A stretch of DNA of 64,000 nucleotides from Euphorbia lathyris (GCF_963576675.1 NC_088916.1:84957501-85021500); one strand, 5' to 3'; counted from the first letter of the stretch, positions 45,397-56,342 are shown. Notes: generated by a model not told the origin, from the sequence alone. Numbers and translations: made by a program.

Positions 45397-46173
45397 GTTG
45401 TTTTCTTTATTTTTTTTATCTTGTTATATTGTGGTACAATTTTAATTTTCCTATGTTTAGTACATGTTCTATTTTTAATTTTATGTTGAAAGTTTAATTT
45501 CCTACAATTTATATCTTTTTTATAGTATGCTTTATTTCGTGTTTACATTTTTATGTTTTCTCACTTTTTGCACCAATGAGGACATGGTCCAATTTAAGTG
45601 TGGGAGGAGATATACATATATCATTTCCATATATACGAATAAATGCTACGAAAATATTATTTTGCAAAACAAATAAATGCAACGAATAATTTTTATACAA
45701 ATGCAACACATTTTATTTTTCAACACTAATATATTGCAACACATTTTTCATATGTTCATAAATTAACCATAAGGTAATATGATTATTTGTTTAGGTTATC
45801 ATTATCGTTAGAAAGAATATTTCTATACGTATACGGGTAATATTTTTCAAAAAATTTTCACAAATCTCCGATACGATTTTAAGTAAAATTGTCTCGAGTG
45901 AATGTATTCAATCTCTATTTTATATCATGCAATTCATGATACAATAAATCTTATTTTAAATTTTCAATTAGGTTTATAGGCATTAAATTGAACTAACAAT
46001 TTTTAGCTCGGTTTGATTTCGTCTTACATTAACACCAATTGAAGTTTTTAAGGAAACTTTAGCCATAATACATGTTGAATTTTAAGTCAATATAGGATGA
46101 ATGTGCTATCTTTCTTTTTCCCAAGTTACAATTTCAATTTTATATTTCATATTAATTAATAAATTAGTTGAAT
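45397..46173 (+). other. Element C 3' spacer with internal purine tract
   Basis: AT-rich. A purine-rich tract (aagtgtgggaggagat at about 45597-45612) resembles the element's own 3' polypurine tract (gattaagtgtggagattt, 46781-46797). Otherwise no ORF or motif. Confidence 0.5.
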
Positions 46174-46440
46174 TCTTAACTTTTGGCCACGATTGAGACC
46201 AACCTTATCACAATCGAGGTATGAAAGGGAAGGATAATTAAGTACCGTTTACTTTTGGCCACGGTTGCGACCACCCTTATCACAATCGAGGTATGGAAGG
46301 AACGTTTAAAAGCAAAAATTATAAGTGTGTATAAGTTTAAAGTAACGATTGCGTCCACCCATGACATGGTCGGAAGCAAACACAAAGTAATAAAATACGT
46401 ATAAAGTTACGATCAAGACCACCCTTATCTCGGGCGTAAC
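46174..46440 (+). repeat. Degenerate tandem repeat in element C
   Basis: Four degenerate copies of a unit like tacttttggccacgattg-agaccacccttatcacaatcgaggtatg recur at roughly 70-bp spacing (about 46178, 46252, 46339 and 46409). The first two are closest; the later ones keep the acgattgcg(t/a)ccaccc core. It lies a few hundred bases before the right LTR, where plant gypsy elements often hold tandem repeats. Confidence 0.7.
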
Positions 46441-46797
46441 TAAGCAAATAATTGACCCAAGTACTTATTTAACATGTTTCACATATTAGTTTAGGTTTGG
46501 GAAAGAAATTTTGTGCTTTGAAATGCCTTGAGACGAAAGACTCAATAACATGCGTGCTTATATCGTCCCGAATACTTCAATACAAAATTGAAAATACAAG
46601 ACGAATGATATATCGTATTTATACTAAGTTAATTTGATATTTTGCGTATAAATTTGCCATGCGAAGTTAGTCTTTTCGGCTTAACTAATTTAAAAGGTAA
46701 TGTCAAGATATATGTTTTATTTTCATAAAGAGATTAGTTAAAGAATAAATTCAGTGAAATTTTGCTCGGGACTAGCAAAAGATTAAGTGTGGAGATT
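46441..46797 (+). other. Element C 3' untranslated region and polypurine tract
   Basis: No ORF. It ends with the purine tract (gattaagtgtggagattt) immediately before the right LTR. Confidence 0.7.
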
Positions 46798-48265
46798 TGT
46801 TAAGCCTAAAATATACCTAAAATATCACCAATAATTACATCAATATTGCTACAAATTTATGCTATTTATAACTGTTTAGAAAGCTTTTACTCTCGAATAT
46901 GTTTCTTTCTTGTAAGGTACATAAATATTTGGTAAAATCCAAATAGGAACGAAAAGAGCTCAAAAACAGAAGAAAACCCCTACAAAAGGAGTCGAAGACG
47001 ACATAAATTAATAACGCCAAATCGAGGACGAGAACGAAAGTAGAAGAGCCGAAAAATGTTCCGTGCCGCGACCGCGGCCCCCACATTCACGGTCGCGACA
47101 CGCATTCCTCAGCCTCTCCTTCCCTTCGTTTGAAGACCAATTGATGCTCCCCCATTCTCGGTAGAGAATTTAATATTCTCGGTACGAGCAGGAGTTTGTA
47201 GAGGCCTAGTAACACACTTCCGTTTTCGACGAAACGCGATCGTTCGGGTGGATAAAGACGTCCTTTCGCAACGGACACGATCCTTCACAACGGACACGAC
47301 ACTTCAATCAAGACTCTTCAATATCTATAAATAAAGAGTTGAAGAGATGTAGAAAAAAGAGATTAGTATAGAATTTATGCAGAAATTCCGAGTCAAGTGA
47401 TTCAGAAGTTAGATTTCGATTCTGTAAAAAGCAATATGCTGTACACACATTGTTTATTCAATAATAACAAGTTTAGTAGCGTTTAGACATTGTTCCAGTT
47501 TAGTTTTCATTTTGGTAGTAGACCGACCCAGTCTCTATTACGAAGATTCAGCGAGAAGATTGAGTAGAAGATCCGCCGCTGAGCCTGACAAACTCTAACG
47601 AAACCCAAGGAAAGGATTGACAACCCGTTCACTTGCAAGTCGTCGAATGTTTCCACGCTCCATGTTCTCTGTAAACTTGTATCAATTTATATTTCATCTA
47701 ATAAAGTCTGTTCTATTCGATAGATTTTTATGCAGCACTTATGGTAACCAATCCACTAAAGTGACTGCTGGTGTTTTCATTAAAACGTATTTAAATCAAA
47801 ATCTTTACAAGGAAACATTGTTGAACACTTAGGCAAATTATTATCTCGAAAGAGTTTTAATTTGATTAAGGGCAACTATCCCGGAAGGGTTTTGTCATGT
47901 TCAAAGCCAATTAATTAGAGGTTTCGTCATTTATTTCATCTTTATAATTCGTACAAAGTTTAAAGTTGTTTTCTTTGCTTAATGCAAATAAATACATTTG
48001 TTTACTTTTCTAAAAAGTACTAAACGTTGCTTTCTTGCAAATTCATTCTTAAATCAGAGTATTTTCTAACGTTTTCATAATCTAATCTAATTCTCATTCT
48101 AGCAATTTCAAAACCAAAACCGATTAAACGATTTTTCCATATTATAAACCTAAAAGTAAATTTAACCGATTATAAATAAGTTTTGTTCGAAAAAACGTTC
48201 CCTGTGGGATCGATATCTTTTATTACTACAAGCGTATACCGTGCACTTGCGGAAATCGCTCAACA
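46798..48265 (+). repeat. 3' LTR of element C
   Basis: 1468 bp; partner of 35026-36504 with few differences. The TATA box, the CG-rich hairpin (about 47064-47103) and the attctcggtagagaattt palindrome (47155-47187) are all retained. Confidence 0.93.
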
Positions 48266-48270
48266 TCTAC

Positions 48271-50460
48271 ATAAATTTGTGCAAGTAGGGTATGTTTACC
48301 CTTTTTCTTAATGAACAAGGTTGTGTCAGCTTTTCCTCTAACATAGTTCCTGGTCAGCAGGAAGCTTGTCAACCTCTCATACCAGGCTCTTGGAGCTTGC
48401 TTCAGGCTATACAGGGCCTTCTTGAGTTTATAAACATGGTTTGGAAATTTTGGATCTTCAAACCCAGGAGGTTGATTAACATATACCTCCTCGTTTATAA
48501 AGCCATTAAGAAATGCACTTTTAACATCCATTTGGTATAATTTAAAGTTCCTAAAGCTAGCATAAGCACACAATATACGTATGGCTTCTACCCTAGCAAC
48601 TGGTGCAAAAGTTTCACCATAGTCAATACCCTCTTCCTGACTATAGCCTTGGGCTACAAGTCGAGCTTTGTTTCTGACTACGTTTCCATGCTCATCGAGT
48701 TTGTTTCTAAAGACCCACTTGGTTCCTATGGACTTTTGATTTCTAGGCTTAGGTACTAAATCCCATACCTCATTCCTAGTGAATTGATCAAGCTCTTCTT
48801 GCATGGCATTGATCCAATATTCATCGTGCTCAGCATCGGCAAAGTTCTTTGTCTCATGCACTGAGACGGATGCTATGTTGCTGAGGAACTTCCTAAGCTG
48901 ATCTATTGTCATCAGCTTGTTGTCAGCAGGATCAAGAATAGATTTTTCTGAGTGTCCTCTTAGAATTTTTATTTCCTTAGGTAGTGTTGAGTTGTTTGGA
49001 ACAGGTGTTTCTGCAATCTCTACAGGAATAAATTGGTCAGCAAATGTAATTTCAACTTCTTGCTTACTTTTGGTCAGTCCTTGTATTGATGACTTAGAGG
49101 CTTCTGGATGATCAGCGAAAGCTGAGCTTGGTTCATCTTCTTCGAGCTGAGCTAACTTTCCTGTAGGGTCAGCTTCATCGAACTCAATATGTACAGACTC
49201 TTCTACAACCTGAGTTCTTTTATTATATACTCTATATGCTTTACTGTTTGTTGAGTACCCTAAAAAGATCGCTTCGTCAACTTTAGCATCAAATTTTCCA
49301 AGGTTATCCTTTGTATTGAGTATAAAACACTTACACCCAAAGGTACGAAAGTAGCCAATGTTGGGCTTTCGTCCTTTCCAAAGTTCATATGGGGTTTTCT
49401 TAAGTATCGGTCTAACTAGAGCCCTATTAAGTATGTAGCATGCTGTGTGGACAGCTTCACCCCAGAAGTACTTTGGAAGCCTATTTTCACTCAGCATGGT
49501 TCTAGCAATTTCGACAATAGTTATGTTCTTCCTTTCAACAACCCCATTCTGTTGAGGTGTTCTAGGAGCAGAGAAATTGTGGTCAATACCACTGGTTTCA
49601 CAGAATTCGTCAAACTGTTGGTTTTTGAATTCTCCACCATTGTCACTTCTAATATGAGCTACTTTTAGGTCTTTGTCAATTTCAAGTTTTTTAATCAGTG
49701 TGGTAAACATCTCAAATGTTTCATCCTTGCTACTCAGCAAGATGATCCAAGTGTACCGAGAGAAATCGTCTATAATGACCAAGGAAAATTTCTTATCTCC
49801 CAAGCTGAGTGGCTGGATAGGTCCGAAAAGATCCAGGTGTAGTAATTCCAATGGTCTCTTGGTTGAGACAATGTTTTTACTTTGAAATGACTTTTTGGTT
49901 TGTTTGCCTAGCTGACAAGCTTTACACAATTGATCTTTTTCAAATTTTAATTTGGATAAACCCTCAACTAATTGTTTTCTAGCTAATTTGGCAAGAAGGT
50001 CCATGCTGACATGCCCAAGTCTTCTATGCCATAGCCAGGAGTTATCCTCTTTAGACACTAAGCATATGTTTTCAGAAAACTGTTTTTCTAAATTTAACAT
50101 GTATACATTGTCTACACGAGGGGCAGTTAAAATCAATTTATTTGTATTTCCCTCAAGTATTTGACACTTAGTATCATCAAGTACAACCTTTCTGCCGCTC
50201 TTGCAAAGTTGAGCTACACTCAGCAGATTGTATTTGAGACCTTTAACTAGGGAGACTGACTCAATAGTTGGGTTACCTCCGATAGTACCTGAGCCGACTA
50301 TCTTACCCTTCTTATTGTCTCCAAAGCTTACACTTCCACCTCGTTTAAGCTCTAGTGTGATGAATTGTGTTTCATCACCTGTCATGTGTCTTGAGCATGC
50401 GCTGTCTATGTACCAAAGTTTTGACTTCTCCACGCATGTCAAGCTGACCTGCAGTTTAAA
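48271..50460 (-). CDS. Element B pol, 5' part (protease, integrase, RT start)
   Basis: Open in one frame from the codon after the gag stop to the element C insertion. Protease ([17 protein letters not shown]), GAG-pre-integrase ([20 protein letters not shown], CxxC as CKACQLGKQ), integrase core ([29 protein letters not shown]) and RT ([48 protein letters not shown] SLKQAPRAW). The frame ends inside the YVDD codons, at the TSD of element C. The missing C-terminal part lies at 34069-35025. Confidence 0.93.
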
Positions 50461-52245
50461 CTATTCATCTTTAGGTACCCAATTCTTTTTTGGTCCTTTC
50501 TTGTTAGTATAAACAGGTGCAAAGTCATATTTTAGTTTGTGACGGCATACTTTTATAGTGTGGCCATTTTTACCACAGAAGTCACAATAACTTACCCTTT
50601 GAGGGTGATGCTGAGTGTGGTCAGCATTGTTATGCTGAGCATGCCAACATACCTTAGTGGTATGTCCTTTTCTTCCGCAGAAGTCACATTGGACAATCCG
50701 CTTGTTGAACCAACACACATCTTTTGTGTGTCCCCTTTTCCCACAATAGTCACATTGGGTGAACTGTTTATGCTGACTAGTACTTACGTACTCAGCATGG
50801 GATTTATTTTTATTTGAGCCTTTTACTTGACTCTGTAGGGTTGTAACGTCCTTTCTAAGTTTCTTTGACTCAGATTGAACCTTCGTGACAAACTTATGCA
50901 TTATTTGAATGTTGCCATGTAAATCTGCATTGTCTTGGAGGAGATATCTGAGGTCACTCATCTTGACCTCTTCAATCTCGTCACACCGCCTACTGAGTGA
51001 TTTGATTTTCTTGTTACACTTCTTAGTTAGTGTATATAAATCACTCAAGGAATTTACCATTTCGTTTCTAAGTAAAAGTAAGGATGTTACCTCATTATTG
51101 TGTTCCTCCTGGTCAGTTTCATCAGAGAGGTCAGCTTGCTCAGATTGAGAGTGATCAGCATCATCGGCCATGAAGCATATGTTTGTCGTTTCATTTGCAT
51201 CAGCTTCGGATGATGTTGACTCATTACTGTCACTCCATGTTGCTACCATTGCTTTCTTGTTTCCTTTCTTATCCCTTTTTAGGTTTAGGCAGCTTGACTT
51301 GATGTGCCCAGTTTGGTGGCACTCAAAACATGTGACAGACTTGGAGCTGTCCTTCTTATATTTGTCACTGGACTCAGCTTTGTACCTATCACCTCTCTTG
51401 TATGGCTGTTTGCTGTTTCTGTCATTTCTTTTGAACAGCTTCTTCATCTTTCTAGTGAACATAGCCATTTCCTCATCATCAGTTGACTCAGCTTCTGTGG
51501 AGTCAGCTTTCATCACTAGTGATTTCTGTTTCTTATCTTCGGACTTTTCTTTAGCTTCAAAGTTTTTCATGGAGATTTCATGGGTCAGCAAGGATCCGAT
51601 CAGCTCATCATATTTGTAGGTAGTCAAGTCATGAGCTTCTTCTACAGCTATTTTCTTTGCTTGCCAGCTCTTAGGTAGACTTCTCAGGATTTTCTTCACC
51701 TGTTCCTCTTCAGTGAAGTTCTTTCCAAGTCTTTTGAGCTCATTTATGATGTTTGTGAATCTCGAGTTCATTTCTGAGATGTCTTCGTTCTCGTTCATCT
51801 CGAACAGCTCGTAGAGTCTCATATGCTGATTGACTTTAGACTCCTTAACCTTACTTGTGCCTTCACAAGTCACTTCCAGCTTCTTCCAAATCTCCTGTGC
51901 TGACTCACAACCTGAAATCTTATTATATTCTGCAGCATCTAAAGCACAGTGAAGCATATTTATAGCCGAAGCATTATTTTGTAATTTTTTAAGGTCATCC
52001 TCTGTCCACTCAGCTTCGCTCTTAACAACTTTCTCATTGTCAACAGTTTTATATGGCACATGTGGACCTTGAACAATGGCTAGCCATGCACTCATGTTTG
52101 TGGCTTGAATAAAGTTTTTCATCCTATTCTTCCAGAATGTATAATTCGACCCAAAGAATAGGGGAGGCCTAGTAATTGATAATCCCTAAGGGAGTATCTG
52201 TGTTGTTTGGTTTCCTGGAAGGAACCGAGTGCTGTTCTCAGCCAT
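50461..52245 (-). pseudogene. Element B gag with four CCHC knuckles
   Basis: I take the ATG at 52245 (MAENSTRFLP), matching element A's gag start; a TAG at 52186-52188 interrupts codon 20. After it, the gag domain (UBN2-like: MKNFIQATNMSAWL, YNKISGCESAQEIWKKLEVT, MRLYELFEM, ILRSLPKSWQAK) is fully open. Four CCHC knuckles follow: CFECHQTGHIKSSC, CDYCGKRGHTKDVC, CDFCGRKGHTTKVC and CDFCGKNGHTIKVC, with a coiled-coil-like middle between the first and second. The gag ends at TAG (50461-50463), and pol is in the same frame just after it. Confidence 0.9.
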
Positions 52246-52293
52246 TTATAGGGATCCGCTCAAGATAGTTATATCTTTGAGTAGTGAGCTTAG

Positions 52294-52305
52294 GCTCTGA
52301 TACCA
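52294..52305 (-). other. Primer-binding site of element B
   Basis: Minus strand TGGTATCAGAGC, complementary to initiator tRNA-Met, two bases after the 5' LTR. Confidence 0.93.
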
Positions 52306-52307
52306 CT

Positions 52308-53754
52308 TCTTGGTCCCGTGTGATTAGTTCCAAGGGGGGGGGGTTAGGAACTAATATAAATTTTTCGTTAATTATTTATGCTGACTTAACAGTTTTGGTA
52401 AGTTTGTCAACTCAGCTTTGGTCATCTTGGCCGAATTTAGTGTAAGACAGCTTTAGTCAGATATTGACTAGAACTGTTTTACTTGTAAGTTGAGAATTGA
52501 CACTCACAGAGGTCAGCTTTCAACTTAGCACTCTAGTTTACTTAGAGTCAGCTTAATCAGTTTAGATGCTGAGTAAATTTACCATACAACACATACAGAT
52601 ATATATATATATATATAGAGTTAGAGATTACTCAGTATCACTTATCCTGGTTCGGCCTCTCTGCCTACGTCCAGTCCCCAGAGTCCTTCGGGCTTTTAGA
52701 ATCCAATACTAAGGTCTTTAAAGGTAGAGCACAAACCGTTTACAAGGCAGTTGAATATGCAAGAGTACCTTCCTCTATTCTTCTACTCAACTCCTACTGA
52801 ATGCTATAACTGAACACCCAGATTTCCTCTACCACTAAGTACTCAACACCGAGCACTCAGCATACACTCTCAATATTACAATTGATAAGAACTTGTTCCC
52901 TTTCAAACAAGAAACACTTTAGATGATTACAATCAATCTAGCATTTACACAAAGAATGGAAGTTTTTGGTGTAAGATCTTTTTCTTGTTTTGAAATGCTT
53001 TGAACTTGTATTTTTCTCTCTTGTATTTTTTCTTTCAGTACATCGGCAATGATCCAAGGAGTTTGATTGTCTTTATATAGATGAAGACCTGGAGGAGGAT
53101 AATTTGAAATTTTTTAGCCGTTAATTCCAAAACGGCTCTTTTGGGAGACAGATTCTGGTCAGCTTCAGATTTTGCAGGCCAATCCTATCCTCTGAATTCT
53201 TCAGGCATCAAGCTTGTCTTGTTCCTGCAGACGTTGTCTTTTTGCGGCAGTTGTCTTGTAGCAATAATCCATTGACCCATACATCTTGGAATGTGTCTAT
53301 TACGTATTTTCGAGGATTCAATTATTGGTGCAGAAGGTTTGCAAAACTTGTCTTCTAATGAACGGATCTCTCATGTTGTCCTGAGGATTTACTCGTCCTC
53401 TACTTTATTCATTGTCTTCGTTTGTTGTTAACTCTTATGCTGAGTTCCCTTTTTGGTCAGTTTTGTTTTGCACGACAACTAGTAAGAGAGCTTTTGATGC
53501 CGAGTTCCATTCCACTTAGCTTTGTTGAACTTCAGGCTTCTATTCTTTGGTACTGAGTTCAATTCTACGCAGCTTGTCCTTTGACCTCATGCTGACTTTG
53601 TCCTGTCTTTCTTTTTATATCTTTTTGTTTTTAAGTTTATACTCAACATTGAACAAACATATTAGTACAATTAAATCAAAGCACTTAAATTTAATTGTTC
53701 CTTAATCATGGATGATTTTGTCAAATCAAAATCTTGTGGAACGGTGTTTCAACA
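52308..53754 (-). repeat. 5' LTR of element B
   Basis: 1447 bp, partner of 28706-30149. Its inner end reads TCTTGGTCCC on the plus strand where element A has TGTTGGTCCC. It is followed by target duplication AATAA (53755-53759). Confidence 0.93.
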
Positions 53755-53759
53755 AATAA

Positions 53760-55862
53760 TTCTTTGACCAGACTCAGAGGCAGTAAGATAACTGAAGGAT
53801 CCATCATTTCTTGGCCCAGATGCTGGAGGAGGAGTAGAACCGAATGGAGGTGGTGTTTGGTTCTGCTCAACATTAGAAGTGCCAACATGATCAGCGACTG
53901 GTCTTGAGTTCACATTTCTAGTGGAAGCTGACTGGATTAGATTCTGCACTTGGATTTGTGGAAGAGGATGATCGGCAGAATGTGTTACTTGCTCAGGGTC
54001 AGGCTGAAGCTGACTAGATTTTGGAAGTTGAGGAAGTTCAGTATTGACCTGAGCAGGTATTTCCTTAGCTTGCTCAACATGTTGAGGAGCAGGATCTTCG
54101 AGCACTTGCTCGGCATCATTTTGGCTGGGGGAAGCAGTTAAGTCGGCATGTTCCTTCGGCTGAGAAACAGAGGCTTGATTTTCTTATTGCTCCGGTGGAG
54201 ACTCAATTGGGTTAGAAAAGAACTTAAGGTGTATATCTGTTAGATCAGTGATCTCATCCCTCAGCGGCGAGTCACCCATGAGGTCAATGACGGGGGATCG
54301 ATATGCCTTCTTCTTAAGTCTTCTTAGTCTCTTTATCTTTGGAGGAGTAGGGTCAGCAGGAATGGACTCAATAGAGTCAGTAGGTGAAGTGTCCCTTTGA
54401 ACAGCGGGATGATTTGCCGTTGGCTCATCGTCTTCTTCGTCAACCAGCTCAGTGTTGGTTGGTTCATATTGTTCATCATCATCTGTCTCCTCAGTGTCAA
54501 CCTGACCACCCAGTTCTTCTTCTTCTTCAAACTGACCACCCAATTGGTTTTGTTCTTCCTCTTCATCTGACTGTTGTTCAGTGTCATCACCAAGACTTCG
54601 TACAAAGTGAGAGTCAGCGGGAATGACGAAGTCAGTGGGAGGTGCATTGATGGGTCTTAACTCAAAGGAGAGTTTCTTCTTCTTCCTCAGAGGTTGCTCA
54701 TCAGCGTCCTCTCTCTCCTCTACCTCAGGCTCAGCACGCCTCTTGAGGTTTTCCGCTGACCTAGGTCCATCCTGACCTTGTTGAATTTGAGGCTTTGTTC
54801 CTCTGGACACAAATTTAAGCTTCTTTGGTGGAGAAACAACTTCTTTAGAGGGGCTTTGAACAGCTTTCCTCTTTCTTTCCTTCTTTCCTTTACGGGTCTG
54901 CATCCCATCAGTTTCCTGGACAGCGGCCCCTTTCCCTTTCTTGGGCACAATAGGTTGATCATAGAATAGACCAAACAGTGCAGCTGTAGTTATCTCAGTG
55001 CCCCAAGTGTGGATTTCCTCAACCAAACTCACCTTGTGATCTTTGAGGATCCTGGTAATGATGGAGCCTAGCCTAAGGGTTCCAGTACTTCTTTGAAACC
55101 CAGCGATTATGAAGACATGCATGTTTATCGGCATATAGGTCAGCATGTGCCAGATGAAGCACTGCTCAAAGTTCGTCGCTGAGTTGGTGCAGTTGATCTT
55201 GGGAAAGATGAAATTGGTCAGTATGTAGTGGGCCATCTTCTGATGCTGACCCATGGAGGTACTCGAAATCTCCCTACATGACTAGGAGGTTTACAGAACT
55301 CAACGGAGTAGTTAGTTTTATCTTGGTCACCAGATTTACGAAGTATTGCTCCTTCATTTTTCAGCTTGAGTAGTGAGGCAAGGTAGGTAGGGTTGATGAA
55401 GATGTTCTTTCCTCGAACCCTGGTGACCATATAGTCCCGGTTATCATCGGCGACTCTTAGATTAGCATAGAATTCCTTTACTAACTCGGGATAGGTAGCA
55501 TCGCGAACTGAGAACAGCTCGGTCCAGCCGTTCTTCTTGATCCACTCACAGAAGGGTTGCTCAGCTTCCACAAAACCCTTTGAAAACCATCTAGAGTGGT
55601 CAACCTTATATCCCCTCACACTCTCATAAACTAGAGAGTAGGTGTGTTCCATGGTCTTCTTCTGTTGTTTTCCTTTCGAGGAGGTGGCTTGGTCAGCCTT
55701 GGTTTGCTTCCTCGGTGTAGTGACCTTTGAGTGGTCACACTGAGTTTCTTGAGGCTTGGTGGGAGTCTCACGGTGTTCCTGCTGGGCAGGGGATTGAAAG
55801 TTTTCATCGGAGCGATTAACGGTGTAACCGGCACCGGAGACGTTCTGAGAATCTTTTGCCAT
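53760..55862 (-). pseudogene. Element A extra ORF (env position), N-terminal and middle parts
   Basis: ATG at 55862 (MAKDSQNVSG). The domain seen in element B is here too: FCEWIKKNGWTELF, YPELVKEFYANLRV, PTYLASLLKLKNEG, KMAHYILTNFIFPK, FIWHMLTYMPINMH. A frameshift just before MGQHQKMAHY (about 55250-55280) and a TAA at 54184-54186 break it. Then basic (KKERKRKAVQSPSK), acidic (QQSDEEEEQNQ, EETDDDEQYE) and Gln/Pro-rich tracts follow. The ORF is cut at 53759 by element B and resumes at 28705. Similar proteins sit downstream of pol in SIRE-type elements, sometimes called env-like, but nothing here shows a membrane anchor. Confidence 0.82.
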
Positions 55863-56342
55863 GATTCTTAGAGAAGTTTTGAGAAGTTTGGGAGTTTTTA
55901 GAGACGAGTATTTGAATACCAGAAATTTCTAAGCGTAAAGAGGTAAGAGTGGAAAATCTTCCACTATTTATAGATGTCTCGAATTGATCCTAAGTGTTGA
56001 GGTGGCCGTTTAACCTCGAGATTCTCAATCGACAAGGATTCTGGCATTTATGACACATTCGGTGCGTGTATTTTCTAATTATTGTGCTTACATCATCCTA
56101 TGTGGCTATTTAATTTGCGTGTTTTGCATTAAGTTTTACAACGGATTTTTATACTCAGTGTTAAGAATTTCAGACGTTTAAAGTTCTGAGTAGTCAGTGT
56201 TACGCAAAGAAGTAATTCGTATGCTTAATGGCTCAGCTTAAGATAAACACTCAGCATGTATATCTACTCAGCATGTGACAGCACAAAATATTCAGCATGG
56301 CAATTCACTCAGCATGCACATATCACATATTATACTTGGAAT
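55863..56342 (-). promoter_or_regulatory. Element A spacer with TATA-like box before the extra ORF
   Basis: Between pol and the extra ORF. The minus strand has TATAAATAG at 55965-55972, about 110 bp before the ATG at 55862, followed by gtggaagatttt, as in element B. A further upstream block (about 56025-56070; ggcatttatgacacattcgg) is conserved with element B (33730-33775). No ORF. Confidence 0.5.

Larger units (their letters stand above)
35026..48265 (+). mobile_element. Element C: Athila-like Ty3/gypsy element inserted in RT of element B
   Basis: LTRs at 35026-36504 and 46798-48265 start TGTTAAGCC and end CTCAACA, flanked by TCTAC (35021-35025 and 48266-48270). A primer-binding site (36511-36530, cggcgccgttaccggggaac) matches the tRNA-Asp type used by Athila. 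Order: gag, protease, RT, RNase H, integrase remnant, then two extra ORFs separated by a hAT insertion, and a purine tract (gtgtggagattt) before the right LTR. About 12.3 kb is its own. Damage: a 10-bp duplication at the gag-pol border, a TGA before RNase H, a deletion of the integrase N-terminal region and first catalytic Asp, and one further frameshift. So it cannot move by itself now. Confidence 0.93.
28706..53754 (-). mobile_element. Element B: second SIRE/Maximus-like Ty1/copia, inserted in the extra ORF of element A
   Basis: LTRs at 28706-30149 and 52308-53754, flanked by AATAA. The element runs on the minus strand and has a perfect initiator-Met primer-binding site (plus gctctgatacca, 52294-52305), gag, pol, extra ORF and a purine tract (plus aactcccccattttgatg at 30150). 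It is the same family as A but a different copy: the gag, pol and extra ORFs align throughout with clear divergence. About 11.8 kb is its own; element C (35026-48265) is inserted in RT. Gag has one early stop; pol is open from 50460 to the break. The LTR outer ends are TA (left) and TC (right) instead of TG. Confidence 0.93.

Noticed and set aside
48917..51619. Plus-strand frames opposite element B gag and pol
   Set aside because: Shadow frames of well-identified minus-strand retroviral-type ORFs.
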